A stretch of 64,000 nt of DNA from Spirosoma aureum (GTDB lineage: Bacteria; Bacteroidota; Bacteroidia; Cytophagales; Spirosomataceae), in the NCBI RefSeq assembly GCF_011604685.1, contig NZ_CP050063.1:445001-509000 (forward strand). Direction: 5' to 3'. Below the pieces are notes generated by a model. It worked only from the letters and a program-made list of their open reading frames with translations. It was not told the DNA's origin and did no database searches. Shown here piece after piece: positions 27,480-36,266 of this stretch. The translations under genes and the position numbers were made by a program. Every line of letters starts with the position of its first letter. Positions within the stretch are counted from its first letter, which is position 1.

Positions 27480-28052
27480 ATGAAAATTGGCTTATTTTTC
27501 GGCTCGTTTAACCCTATTCATATTGGCCATTTGATTATTGCCAACACAATGGCCACCACAACAGATCTGGAGCAAGTGTGGTTTGTTGTTTCTCCCCAGA
27601 ATCCCTTCAAGAAGACAAAGAGCCTCTTGCATGAGTTTGATCGGTTCGATATGGTTGAGCGAGCCATTGCCGACAATAGCCGTTTGAAAGCGACCGATAT
27701 CGAGTTTTCAATGCCCAAGCCTAGCTATACGATTGATACGCTTACTCGGCTCAGTGAAAAATATCAGCAGCATACGTTTACGCTGATTATGGGTGAGGAT
27801 AACCTGGAGCAGTTCGCGAATTGGAAAAACTATAACAAAATTCTTGAGTACTACGGTCTGTATGTTTATCCACGGCCTCGTGCGCAGGAAAGCCCGTTTA
27901 AAGCCAATCCGAATGTTCGGCTTGTCGAATCGCCATTATTGGACATATCAGCAACGTTCATTCGTGACAGTATCCGCTCCAATCGCTCGATTCGATACAT
28001 GGTGCCGGATGTAGTGGAGGAAATGATACTTCGGAAAAAGTTTTACGTATAA
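27480..28052 (+). CDS. nadD: Nicotinate-nucleotide adenylyltransferase
   Basis: NadD adenylates nicotinate mononucleotide in NAD synthesis. The 190-residue nucleotidyltransferase starts MKIGLFFGSFNPIHIGHLIIA, holding the GSFNPIHxGH motif, and ends with the ISATFIRDSIRSN block (the SxTxxR ribose/phosphate motif). Length is right for the family. A stretch before the start holds a possible pseudoknot. Expression with gmk is likely. Confidence 0.95.
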   Translation: MKIGLFFGSFNPIHIGHLIIANTMATTTDLEQVWFVVSPQNPFKKTKSLLHEFDRFDMVERAIADNSRLKATDIEFSMPKPSYTIDTLTRLSEKYQQHTFTLIMGEDNLEQFANWKNYNKILEYYGLYVYPRPRAQESPFKANPNVRLVESPLLDISATFIRDSIRSNRSIRYMVPDVVEEMILRKKFYV

Positions 28053-28074
28053 TCTAGCTGGAAAGTCAACTTAT

Positions 28075-28455
28075 TCACGGCAAACCATTTTGAAAGGTAA
28101 TTTCAGTTGCGAGCCCAATCGCGCTCATGCGGATGGCCACAGAGCGACTGGTTGATTTGCCGCCGGGAGTATCGCAATGGGGCCCTTTCTCCAGAAAATA
28201 GATGTAAAATTTTTGGTTACGATCCTCAATCTGATTGATATCAGGTCGGCCCAGCAAATCACCAATTGTGTTGGCTGTTTTTCCTTTCAGGTTCTGAATC
28301 TCTGCCTTAAAAGCTGGAACGAGCGTCGCTCGAACGCCATTGCAGCCACCCCTGTCACTACGCCATTTTTTTAGATCCAACTTGCCAAACTGATCAGGAA
28401 CGGTACTACAGCCGGATAGTAGAATGATCGTGAATAGTATATACAGAACTTTCAT
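28075..28455 (-). CDS. Hypothetical lipoprotein
   Basis: The 126-residue product has a short signal with lipobox LSGC (MKVLYILFTIILLSGCS), so it is lipidated in the envelope. The mature part contains NTIGDLLGRPDINQIEDRNQKFYIYFLEKGPHCD, reminiscent of small BamE/SmpA-like 'DLLGRPD' folds, but the similarity is limited to a few residues and I do not assign it. It lies downstream of the M28 peptidase gene on the same strand, separated by a 24-bp hairpin. Confidence 0.75.
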   Translation of the reverse strand: MKVLYILFTIILLSGCSTVPDQFGKLDLKKWRSDRGGCNGVRATLVPAFKAEIQNLKGKTANTIGDLLGRPDINQIEDRNQKFYIYFLEKGPHCDTPGGKSTSRSVAIRMSAIGLATEITFQNGLP

Positions 28456-28469
28456 GTTTTTTCTCTTTC

Positions 28470-28530
28470 AACACAAAGGCACACAAAACGCTGGGGAAAA
28501 TAGCTTCAGCGTTTTGTGTGCCTTTGTGTT
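28470..28530. terminator. 24-bp perfect inverted repeat after the M28 peptidase gene
   Basis: Positions 28470-28493 and 28507-28530 are perfect reverse complements around a 13-base loop. The arms are built of AACACAAAGG and CACACAAAACG units, so a T-rich run (TTTTGTGTG, TTTGTGTT) occurs on either strand. It likely ends the M28 transcript. Its GCGTTTTGTGT core is shared with the hairpin at 14950-15005. Confidence 0.8.
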
Positions 28531-28536
28531 CATTCA

Positions 28537-29562
28537 TTATTGCTCATTATAGAGCACTTGCAACAGGGTTTGACCGACCGCTTTAAGGGTGCCACGGTCA
28601 ATGTTACTCATGTTATCTTCGGCGGTGTGCCAGGCTGGAAAGAATCCACCCGTGCCAATATTTGTATGAATAATATCAATCATAGGAATCTTGGCGATCG
28701 TATTTGGCGCAATGTGGTCGTCGGTGATTTGACCGCCCTGCGTATCTACAAAATACTGGCTGTAACCTGCCCGACTAGCCGTTTGCCAGACGTTGTTGAC
28801 TACAGTTGGAGCAAATTGCATGGAAAAGCCCTCTTTTGCAAAGGTGGCTCCTTTGGCGCCAACCATATCTAACAAAATGCCGTAATAGGCCGAATAGCCA
28901 GGCTTGTGCAGGTTTTTGGCCCAATAGCGTGAGCCCAGACAGAAACCTATGTAATCATACTGATTGCCGCTTTCTTTCTCGAAGTCGTTCGCTGCTTTTT
29001 CGCCATTGCCCCAATCTTCGGCATCGAAGAAAACCAGATCGATGCCGACAGTTGGTTTTTGCTGGTTCTGCTGAATCGTACGGGCCAGTTCCAGCAAGAT
29101 ACCTACACCACTGGCCCCATCATTAGCGGCTGTAACAGGTTTATTTTTGTCGGCTGCATCGGGGTCCTGATCGGCATGCGGGCGAGAATCCCAGTGCGAA
29201 GCCAGCACAATGCGTTTGGTGGCTTTGGGATTAATGCTACCAATGATGTTCCGCGCATTGAGTTTTTTACCGTCCCAGGTGGTTGCCACAAAATTTTGTT
29301 CTGTGACTTCACAACCAAATTGCTTCAGCTTAGACGCCAGATAATTACCCGCCTGAACATGGGCGGGTGTGTTCGGTACACGCGGCCCGAACTTCACCTG
29401 CTGGTCAATATAAACATAGGCCGAATCAGCGTTAAAGGCCGGAGCAGAAACCATGACCGGTTGGTCATTGGTCTGAGTCGTTTCAGACTGACTCTGTTTG
29501 GTTCTGCAGGAACTAAAAGCCAGCAGGAAGGCTAGGGCAGAAAGTGTAATAGGCTTAATCAT
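28537..29562 (-). CDS. M28-family zinc peptidase / glutaminyl-peptide cyclotransferase-like lipoprotein
   Basis: The 341-residue product begins MIKPITLSALAFLLAFSSC, a lipoprotein signal. The zinc-hydrolase motifs of family M28 are clear: ASHWDSRPHAD, AANDGASGVGILLELAR, FFDAEDWG and the C-terminal MIDIIHTNIG plus PAWHTAEDN. This set fits both aminopeptidases and bacterial type II glutaminyl cyclases; the Bacteroidetes lipoproteins of this size are often QC enzymes that form N-terminal pyroglutamate on exported proteins. The choice between the two needs structure or assay. It is expected on the periplasmic face of a membrane. Confidence 0.83.
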   Translation of the reverse strand: MIKPITLSALAFLLAFSSCRTKQSQSETTQTNDQPVMVSAPAFNADSAYVYIDQQVKFGPRVPNTPAHVQAGNYLASKLKQFGCEVTEQNFVATTWDGKKLNARNIIGSINPKATKRIVLASHWDSRPHADQDPDAADKNKPVTAANDGASGVGILLELARTIQQNQQKPTVGIDLVFFDAEDWGNGEKAANDFEKESGNQYDYIGFCLGSRYWAKNLHKPGYSAYYGILLDMVGAKGATFAKEGFSMQFAPTVVNNVWQTASRAGYSQYFVDTQGGQITDDHIAPNTIAKIPMIDIIHTNIGTGGFFPAWHTAEDNMSNIDRGTLKAVGQTLLQVLYNEQ

Positions 29563-29648
29563 TCAGCTAGAGCAGGGCCAATTTTCGGATCGGCCCATAT
29601 TATGGATCACATCTAATGCCTGGGCCAGCCTGGAGCCTGGCCTGGTCG

Positions 29649-31136
29649 TTATTCTTCGTAGGCCCAGTCGATCTGGTGCTTCATGTCTTTGATTGCCAGG
29701 CCCTGCGCTTTAAAATACGAACGAATCTGATCTACTTTATCGTACTGCTTTTGTTCTTTATACTCACGATAAAGCGTCAACAGGCCCTCCAGCACAGGCT
29801 GATTATCAGTTCCTTCTTCGAGTAGGCCCAGTACATCCTGCATGAACGATACAAACGACTCTTTAAGCAGATTAAAAACCTCTTCGCCTAAGGTTGCCGA
29901 TTGAAGTTGGTTCAGATAAATCATGTTGATGTACTTCAGCAGGGTGAACAATTGCGCAATACCAACGGCCGTATTGAGGTCGTCATTCATTGCGTCAAAA
30001 AACTGCTGTGCAGCCTGCCGAATATCCTGCTGCTTGTCTTCGCTCGGTACAATGGTTTCGTCGGGTTGGTAGGTTAAGGTTTTAACAACCCGTAAGCCAT
30101 TGGCCAATCGACGGTAGCCTTTCTGTGCCGCTTTCAGCGCTTCGTTCGAAAAATCGAGCGTGCTGCGATAATGCGACTGAAGCATGAAGAAACGTACCGT
30201 CATGGGACTATACGCCTGTTCAAGCAGGTAATGACTGCCAGCAAATAATTCGGCAGGCAGGAAAGAGTTGCCCAGCGACTTCGACATTTTCTGACCATTA
30301 ACGGTCAGCATATTTGAGTGCATCCAGTAGCGTACAGGCTCAAGACCAGTTAGGCCATCGCCCTGTGCAATTTCGCATTCATGGTGCGGGAATTTCAGGT
30401 CCATACCCCCCCCGTGAATATCAAACTGCTTGCCCAGATACTTCGTGCTCATGCAAGTACATTCCAGATGCCATCCGGGAAAACCTGCACCCCAGGGCGA
30501 ATTCCAGCGCATCAGGTGCTCGGGGGCAGCCCGTTTCCAGATGGCAAAATCAAGCGGGCTCCGTTTTTCGGATTGACCATCCAACTCACGGGTTTCATTC
30601 AATAGGTCATCTAAAATTCGGCCGGAGAGTTTACCATAATTACCTCCCCGCTGATTATACGTTTCGATATCGAAATAAACCGAACCGTTTGATTCATAGG
30701 CTAGCCCTTTGTCCAGCAAGGTTTGCACGGCTTCAATCTGCTCAACCATATGGCCCGTAGCGGTTGGTTCGATACTGGGAGGAATGGTGTTAAACTGTCC
30801 CATCACCGTATGGAAATCGTTGGTGAATCGCTGAACAATTTCCATTGGCTCAACTTTTTCCAACTTAGCCATACGACCGATTTTGTCCTCACCATCGTCG
30901 CCATCGCCAACCAGGTGGCCTACATCGGTCAGATTGCGGACATAACGGACTTTATAACCAATGAATGTCAGGTAACGATATAGCGTATCGAAGGTCAGAA
31001 ACGTACGGACGTTACCAAGATGAACGTAATTATAAACCGTCGGACCACACACATACATGCCAACATACGGAGCATTGAGCGGTTCAAACAGTTCTTTTTT
31101 ACGAGAAAGTGTATTGTAAAGTTGTAATGGTTGCAT
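29649..31136 (-). CDS. cysS: Cysteinyl-tRNA synthetase
   Basis: CysRS charges tRNA-Cys. The enzyme has the zinc ligand in [20 protein letters not shown] with the HIGH-type HLGN, the [11 protein letters not shown] and HHECEIAQ zinc residues, and KMSKSLGNS. The C-terminal DALR-like helical tRNA domain follows. ATG at 31136 ([17 protein letters not shown], 495 aa) is preferred; a TTG 33 bases upstream is the other option. Length and order of motifs are normal. Confidence 0.96.
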   Translation of the reverse strand: MQPLQLYNTLSRKKELFEPLNAPYVGMYVCGPTVYNYVHLGNVRTFLTFDTLYRYLTFIGYKVRYVRNLTDVGHLVGDGDDGEDKIGRMAKLEKVEPMEIVQRFTNDFHTVMGQFNTIPPSIEPTATGHMVEQIEAVQTLLDKGLAYESNGSVYFDIETYNQRGGNYGKLSGRILDDLLNETRELDGQSEKRSPLDFAIWKRAAPEHLMRWNSPWGAGFPGWHLECTCMSTKYLGKQFDIHGGGMDLKFPHHECEIAQGDGLTGLEPVRYWMHSNMLTVNGQKMSKSLGNSFLPAELFAGSHYLLEQAYSPMTVRFFMLQSHYRSTLDFSNEALKAAQKGYRRLANGLRVVKTLTYQPDETIVPSEDKQQDIRQAAQQFFDAMNDDLNTAVGIAQLFTLLKYINMIYLNQLQSATLGEEVFNLLKESFVSFMQDVLGLLEEGTDNQPVLEGLLTLYREYKEQKQYDKVDQIRSYFKAQGLAIKDMKHQIDWAYEE

Positions 31137-31395
31137 CGGTTGATTTACTATTTCTAAGTATACTGACAAAGGACTTGGTTTGCCGGGTTGGCATGGCTAG
31201 GAGGGTAAGCCGGTTAGCTACAACAGTAGGTAGTTATGTTACGTTTTTCCTTTATCAGCATGGCAGAAATATTCCTGTTCCTGACGGCGAAGTTACGGAT
31301 TGTTCATCGGAAAACGTTAGCCTACCTAAGGCAGCCCGAACGCTTTTGTCTATATTCGCGCTTTGTTTCGAGAATTTCTCCGCTTAGGCTCAGTA

Positions 31396-32592
31396 ATGCA
31401 GGTAGTTGAGGTTGGCGCGAATGCCAAATATCAGAAAGAATTTATTGAATTTCCCGTGCGGCTTTATCGCAACGATCCATGCTGGATTCGGCCATTGGAT
31501 ACAGACGTGGAAGAAGTGTTCGACGCAGACCGCAACAAGCGGTTTGAGCATGGCGAGTGCGTGCGTTTTTTGTTGCTGAATGATGTAAACGAAACCATTG
31601 GGCGAGTGGCAGCTTTCATTGACTATGAACTAGCCAATCTCGACAACGACCAGCCGACGGGGGGCTTAGGTTTTTTCGAATGCATCGAGGATCAGCAAGC
31701 CGCACTGGCACTATTTAAGGCTGGGCAAATGTGGCTTCAGAGCCGGGGAATGGAGGCTATGGATGGCCCCATCAATTTTGGTGATCGCGACCGCTGGTGG
31801 GGTTTGCTGGTCGATGGCTTCGAGCGGGAGCCAAACTATTGCATGCCCTACACCAAGCCCTATTATATTTCGTTCTTCGAAAATTATGGCTTCAAAGACT
31901 ATTTTAAGCAGTTCACGTTCGGTATTCCTACAACCTGGGCGAAACTGGTCGATATGTCGCAGGCCGTAAAAGATCGTGCCCAGCGTGTTTACGACAACCC
32001 TGATTATACATTCCGGACCATCGACAAAAAACATTTGCCGGCTGCTGCTGAGCAATTCCGGCATATTTATAATGCTGCGTGGGGTGGACATAGTGGTGTA
32101 AAGGAAATGTCGGCTGAGCAGGCCCAACTGCTCATGCAGAAACTGAAGCCCGTTATTGACGATAAAATCATCTATTTTGCCTATTATCGGGATGAGCCCG
32201 TTGCCTTTTTCGTCTGTCTGCCTGAGTTGAATCAGATATTCAAGCATGTAAATGGAAAGCTTGATCTGGTTGGTAAACTGAAGTTTTTATGGCATATGCT
32301 TTTAAAAACCAACCGTAAAGCCTTTGGCGTCGTATTTGGGGTGGCTCCAGAACATCAGGGTAAAGGCGTTGAAGCAGCTATTGCATTACGGATGCCTTAT
32401 GAAGCCGATCATAACCCGAACTTTCAGTATACGGAGTTAGAAATGAACTGGGTTGGCGATTTTAATCCAATTATGGTGCGATTTGTAAGCCAGTTGGGTT
32501 CCAAAATCGTCAAAACGCATATTACCTATCGAAAACTCTTTGACGAATCCCAACCATTTAAACGGTGTCCGGTAATTGGACGAAGAAAATAG
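31396..32592 (+). CDS. GNAT-fold protein of unknown function
   Basis: The roughly 398-residue protein has a GNAT-like second half: FGVVFGVAPEHQGKGVEAAIALRMPYEA contains the acetyl-CoA loop (HQGKGVE), followed by YTELEMNWVGDFNPIMVRFV. The first half carries ADRNKRFEHGECVRFLLLNDVNETIGRVAAF, a typical amino-terminal GNAT strand pair with unusual residues. Conserved relatives exist in Bacteroidetes without a known substrate. ATG at 31396 (MQVVEVGANAKYQKEF) is preferred to one 33 bases upstream because it begins the conserved part. The 259-base gap to cysS holds no further gene I can support. Confidence 0.8.
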   Translation: MQVVEVGANAKYQKEFIEFPVRLYRNDPCWIRPLDTDVEEVFDADRNKRFEHGECVRFLLLNDVNETIGRVAAFIDYELANLDNDQPTGGLGFFECIEDQQAALALFKAGQMWLQSRGMEAMDGPINFGDRDRWWGLLVDGFEREPNYCMPYTKPYYISFFENYGFKDYFKQFTFGIPTTWAKLVDMSQAVKDRAQRVYDNPDYTFRTIDKKHLPAAAEQFRHIYNAAWGGHSGVKEMSAEQAQLLMQKLKPVIDDKIIYFAYYRDEPVAFFVCLPELNQIFKHVNGKLDLVGKLKFLWHMLLKTNRKAFGVVFGVAPEHQGKGVEAAIALRMPYEADHNPNFQYTELEMNWVGDFNPIMVRFVSQLGSKIVKTHITYRKLFDESQPFKRCPVIGRRK

Positions 32593-32678
32593 GTTTTCAG
32601 TTTATAATAGTTTGCTGGCTGGATATCAGTATGTCAGCCTGCATATACTATAAACCGTGAACCGTAAACCAGAAGAAA

Positions 32679-33596
32679 ATGAGCTTACTTACAGTTGGTT
32701 CCGTGGCATTTGATGCGCTGGAAACCCCGTTCGGCAAGACCGACAAAATTATCGGCGGTGCCGCCACCTACATTACGCTGTCAGCGTCGTATTTTACGAA
32801 AGAAAATAACCTGGTCGCTGTTGTTGGCGACGATTTCCCGCAGTCCATGATTGACGATCTCAATCAACATGGCGTCAATACGGAGGGATTAGAAGTCAGA
32901 GTAGGGGGGAAGACCTTCTTCTGGTCGGGCAAATACCATAACGACATGAACAGCCGCGATACCGTGGAGGTGCAGTTGAACGTAATGGAAAATTTTGACC
33001 CTATCATTCCTGAATCGTATCAGGATTGCCAATACCTGATGTTGGGTAACACAGCACCGTCCATTCAGCAGATGGTCATTGAGCGGTTAGGAAAGCGGCC
33101 TAAACTGATCGTACTCGATACCATGAACCTCTGGATTGAGATCGCCAATCCTGACCTGATGAGTCTGTTGAAGCTTGTTGACGTACTGGTCGTCAATGAT
33201 GAGGAGGCCCGGCAACTAACCCATGAATATTCGTTGGTGAAAGCAGCGGCTAAAATTCATACGCTAGGGCCAAAGACGGTTATAATTAAGAAGGGGGAAC
33301 ATGGTGCCTTACTTTTCAAGGAAGACCGAATATTTTTTGCTCCCGCGCTCCCGCTCGAAGAAGTGTTTGACCCAACGGGTGCTGGCGATACATTTGCAGG
33401 TGGTTTTATTGGTTATCTGGCCAAAACGGACGACATCTCCTTTGATAATATGAAACGGGCTATTATTTATGGCTCTGCTATGGCATCGTTCTGTGTTGAG
33501 AAGTTTGGTGCCGAGCGAATCATGAACCTGACTCAGTCCGAAATTCAGGAACGTGTCAGTGAGTTTGTAAAGCTATCAGCCTTTGGGCTGGCGTAA
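32679..33596 (+). CDS. PfkB-family carbohydrate kinase
   Basis: The 305-residue protein belongs to the ribokinase/PfkB family: an N-terminal GGAATYITLSASYF sugar-binding segment, and the C-terminal PfkB signature DPTGAGDTFAGGFIGYL with the catalytic Asp237. It phosphorylates a sugar or nucleoside with ATP in the cytosol; the natural substrate is not evident. A terminator hairpin follows. Confidence 0.9.
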   Translation: MSLLTVGSVAFDALETPFGKTDKIIGGAATYITLSASYFTKENNLVAVVGDDFPQSMIDDLNQHGVNTEGLEVRVGGKTFFWSGKYHNDMNSRDTVEVQLNVMENFDPIIPESYQDCQYLMLGNTAPSIQQMVIERLGKRPKLIVLDTMNLWIEIANPDLMSLLKLVDVLVVNDEEARQLTHEYSLVKAAAKIHTLGPKTVIIKKGEHGALLFKEDRIFFAPALPLEEVFDPTGAGDTFAGGFIGYLAKTDDISFDNMKRAIIYGSAMASFCVEKFGAERIMNLTQSEIQERVSEFVKLSAFGLA

Positions 33597-33608
33597 ATTA
33601 GTGCCTGA

Positions 33609-33647
33609 CTATAGTTGTATCAATTTGATAATCTGGTACAACTATAG
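33609..33647 (+). terminator. Hairpin after the PfkB kinase gene
   Basis: CTATAGTTGTA (33609-33619) and TACAACTATAG (33637-33647) are perfect 11-bp reverse complements; a T-rich but not uniform stretch follows. Confidence 0.7.
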
Positions 33648-33808
33648 ATGATTTAGATTTAATTAATTGCTTAAAAAGCATTATTCTTGTTACTAATATT
33701 GTTCGTTGGGGACTATTGATGGGTAAAATTTGATTGTCTATTGATTATAATTACGCTGAAAGCTTTAATGGTCTTAAAAAAGCTTGTAATTGATGAAATT
33801 TATTAATC

Positions 33809-35017
33809 ATGGCTATAGTCTACTTTATATACCTCTTTTTTTTAGGTTATCTGGCACTTAGCGTGGTCTATCTGGCGGTATTTGCGATTGCTGGTCGCCT
33901 TGGCCGGGCCGATGATAAGTACCAAACTGGTCAGCAACAGGACCGTAAAAAGATAGGTGTATTAATCCCGGCTTATAAGGAAGATGCTGTTATTGTTGAT
34001 TCTGTACGGGCCAATTTGAAACAGGACTATCCTGCCGACCGTTTTGAATTGATTGTTATCGCCGATTCCTTCCAGCCGCATACGTTAGAACTGCTATCAA
34101 CTTTACCTATCCGGGTAATTGTGGTTTCCTTTGAGGTTTCCACAGTAGCTAAGGCTATTAACGCGGCACTTGCGCAAATTCCAGATCATCAGTATGATAT
34201 TTTAGTCGTGTCGGATGCTGACAACCACATGGCACCCGATTTTTTAAGTCGTATAAATGCCGCTTTTGGGCAGGGCTGGAAAGCAGTACAGGGCCATCGG
34301 GTCGCTAAAAATACAGATACAAGCGTGGCCGTTCTGGATGCGATTAGCGAAGAGATTAATAACCATATATTTCGGAAGGGAAGCCGTGCGCTGGGACTGG
34401 CTTCGTCAATTATTGGCTCGGGAATGGCTTTTGATCCGGTTTTGATGAAAACCGGTATGGCTAACCTGCATACGATGGGAGGCTATGATAAAGAGCTGGA
34501 AATGAACATCGTATTGAGTGGCAATAAGATCGGTTATCTGGAAGATGCCTTTGTTTATGATGAAAAGGTAGCCCAGCAGGCGGTATTCGAAAATCAACGT
34601 ACCCGCTGGATTGCTGCCCAGTGGCAATTTTTGAAGTTTTATTTCAGACGGGGTGTAACTGAATTTGTAAATGGTCGAATGTCAAGTGCATTCAAGGTTA
34701 TTCAGGCACTTGTGTTGCCCCGTGTAATCCTGCTGGGTGTGCTTGGGCTATGTACACTTCTGGGTTTGTTGGGTTCTAACCCTATTTTATGGCGTATGCC
34801 ACTCTTATCGTTACTGCTTCTGATTGCAAGCCTGATTATTGCTGTTCCCGGCTATTTATGGAAACGGGTTACTATGCGGGAAATAATGCTTGTTCCAGTA
34901 TTGATGTTACGTTTTGCCCGTGCTATTTTTAATATCCGGAAAGCCTTTAAAAGCTTTATGCACACCCCCCATACCAGTTCGCCGGAAAAGCCTACAGATC
35001 CTGCAAGAGTCCCCTGA
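33809..35017 (+). CDS. Membrane glycosyltransferase family 2
   Basis: The 402-residue protein starts with a membrane helix (VYFIYLFFLGYLALSVVYLAVFA), then a GT-A catalytic domain with the nucleotide-binding GVLIPAYKEDAVI strand, the metal-binding VVSDADNHM, and the acceptor motif ENQRTRWIAAQW, the (Q/R)xxRW signature of processive-type GT2 enzymes. Two or more C-terminal helices follow. It resembles enzymes that start or extend an exopolysaccharide at the inner membrane. It is the first gene of the glycan region and is separated from the next gene by a 400-base gap with a strong terminator, so it is its own transcription unit. Confidence 0.87.
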   Translation: MAIVYFIYLFFLGYLALSVVYLAVFAIAGRLGRADDKYQTGQQQDRKKIGVLIPAYKEDAVIVDSVRANLKQDYPADRFELIVIADSFQPHTLELLSTLPIRVIVVSFEVSTVAKAINAALAQIPDHQYDILVVSDADNHMAPDFLSRINAAFGQGWKAVQGHRVAKNTDTSVAVLDAISEEINNHIFRKGSRALGLASSIIGSGMAFDPVLMKTGMANLHTMGGYDKELEMNIVLSGNKIGYLEDAFVYDEKVAQQAVFENQRTRWIAAQWQFLKFYFRRGVTEFVNGRMSSAFKVIQALVLPRVILLGVLGLCTLLGLLGSNPILWRMPLLSLLLLIASLIIAVPGYLWKRVTMREIMLVPVLMLRFARAIFNIRKAFKSFMHTPHTSSPEKPTDPARVP

Positions 35018-35120
35018 TTATTTACTATAAGGTAGTTAACACCGTGAATACCTAAGCTCTATATTTATTAAACGTACAAAGTAGGCAGTATTAGTAGCTA
35101 TATAAGGGTTATTTATTTTC

Positions 35121-35187
35121 TGAGGATGAGAGCCATAGATAATAAAACTGTATTTTTCTATGGCCCTCATCCTCATGCTTTTTTTAT
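35121..35187 (+). terminator. Strong terminator after the GT2 gene
   Basis: TGAGGATGAGAGCCATAGA (35121-35139) pairs with 35157-35175 over 19 bp with one A-C mismatch, then TGC and TTTTTTTATTTA. It closes the first transcription unit of the glycan region. Confidence 0.9.
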
Positions 35188-35417
35188 TTAGTTAGCTCAT
35201 CCCTGGAAAATTAACACAATGACAACTTCACGGTATAATACTAAAATAGTATAAGCTAAGTATGTGACACAGCGCGCAAAAACTCGTCAAAAGTTTAAGA
35301 GAGTCTACTAGATGGACAGATAACGTAGCAAATCTGAACCTTAACGATAGATGATCGGCTAGTTAGTAAACAGTTGCTTTTCGTTTTCGGAGGCTGAGGG
35401 GTTCAGACAATTGCTAG
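35188..35417 (+). other. Gap before the export/NRPS genes
   Basis: This is the second half of a 400-base gap between 35017 and 35418; the first half holds the terminator. No coding frame is supported. The only structure seen is a short dyad, ATACTA-AAA-TAGTAT at 35238-35252, which could be an operator. No TAnnTTTG promoter was found, so the promoter of the export/NRPS genes is not identified. Confidence 0.4.
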
Positions 35418-36257
35418 ATGCAAACTTATTTTAGAATGAAGGTTTATTTTTCCAGACTGTCAATAATTAGATATTATCAGACAAGCCTGATTTTATTATT
35501 TAGCCTATTTGTATCGTCAATTTGCTATGGTCAAAAAGCTACTGGTAGAAGGTTAATGATGTTTGGCCAGTCATCTGGTTTGGCTAATGATACAGTATAT
35601 CTCGACATCGATCAGGATATAGCCGTTCAACTAATTCCATTCGAAGAGCTGGTAAAAATAGCGATCACCAATTCACCGCTGATTAAATATCAAAATGAGG
35701 TTGCCAATTCGCTGGATGCGTCCTACCAGGGTACTAAATCGCAGATTCTCCAGAATCTTGGTGGTTCGGCCAATTACTCAGGTGGAAACCAGTCGATTCT
35801 TTCATCGGGAGGAACAGTGACCAACCGTGATCCAATAGGTCAAATTGCTAATGGATATCGGGTGGGTGTCGATTTGCGCGTATCGCTTTATGATCTGTTT
35901 GGGCGTAAACACCAGATTCGGCAGGCTTATTCGAATTACCGGGCTGCTGTTATACAAAAAGAAACAATTGAACAGCAAATAAAGCGGGAGCTGATCGTCC
36001 TGTATCAGGATATGATTACGTCGCAACAAATATTAAAATTTCGACTTATTGAAGAGCAGGCTTCACTGGCCGCTTTTCGAGTTGCTGAACTTGAGGTGCA
36101 GAAAGGGAAAATAACCGCTGAGTATTTGGCCAGTGCCACCAGTCGCTATATTGAAACGAAAGCAACAACTGAGCAGGTTAAAGGAGAGTTTCTGAAAAAT
36201 GTTCACATCTTCGAAACGATGATGGGCCTGCCCATTCAACGGTTGAAGCGTAACTGA
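35418..36257 (+). CDS. Half-length TolC-like outer-membrane protein
   Basis: A signal peptide (SLILLFSLFVSSICYG) precedes one TolC/OEP repeat: the conserved entry LIPFEELVKIAITNSPLIKYQNEVANSLD, a beta segment with YRVGVDLRVSLYDLFGRKHQIRQAYSNYRAA, and the long helical hairpin to MMGLPIQRL at the end. A TolC chain normally has two such repeats in about 420-480 residues; this one has a single repeat in 279. It could assemble as a hexamer or supply one half of a heteromeric channel. It ends 9 bases before the chain-length gene. Confidence 0.75.
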   Translation: MQTYFRMKVYFSRLSIIRYYQTSLILLFSLFVSSICYGQKATGRRLMMFGQSSGLANDTVYLDIDQDIAVQLIPFEELVKIAITNSPLIKYQNEVANSLDASYQGTKSQILQNLGGSANYSGGNQSILSSGGTVTNRDPIGQIANGYRVGVDLRVSLYDLFGRKHQIRQAYSNYRAAVIQKETIEQQIKRELIVLYQDMITSQQILKFRLIEEQASLAAFRVAELEVQKGKITAEYLASATSRYIETKATTEQVKGEFLKNVHIFETMMGLPIQRLKRN

Positions 36258-36266
36258 TAGAATACT

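Noticed and set aside
31109..31387. A 92-codon plus-strand frame between cysS and the GNAT-like gene
   Set aside because: It overlaps the 5' end of cysS and the next gene's start region, has no motif and looks like a chance frame.
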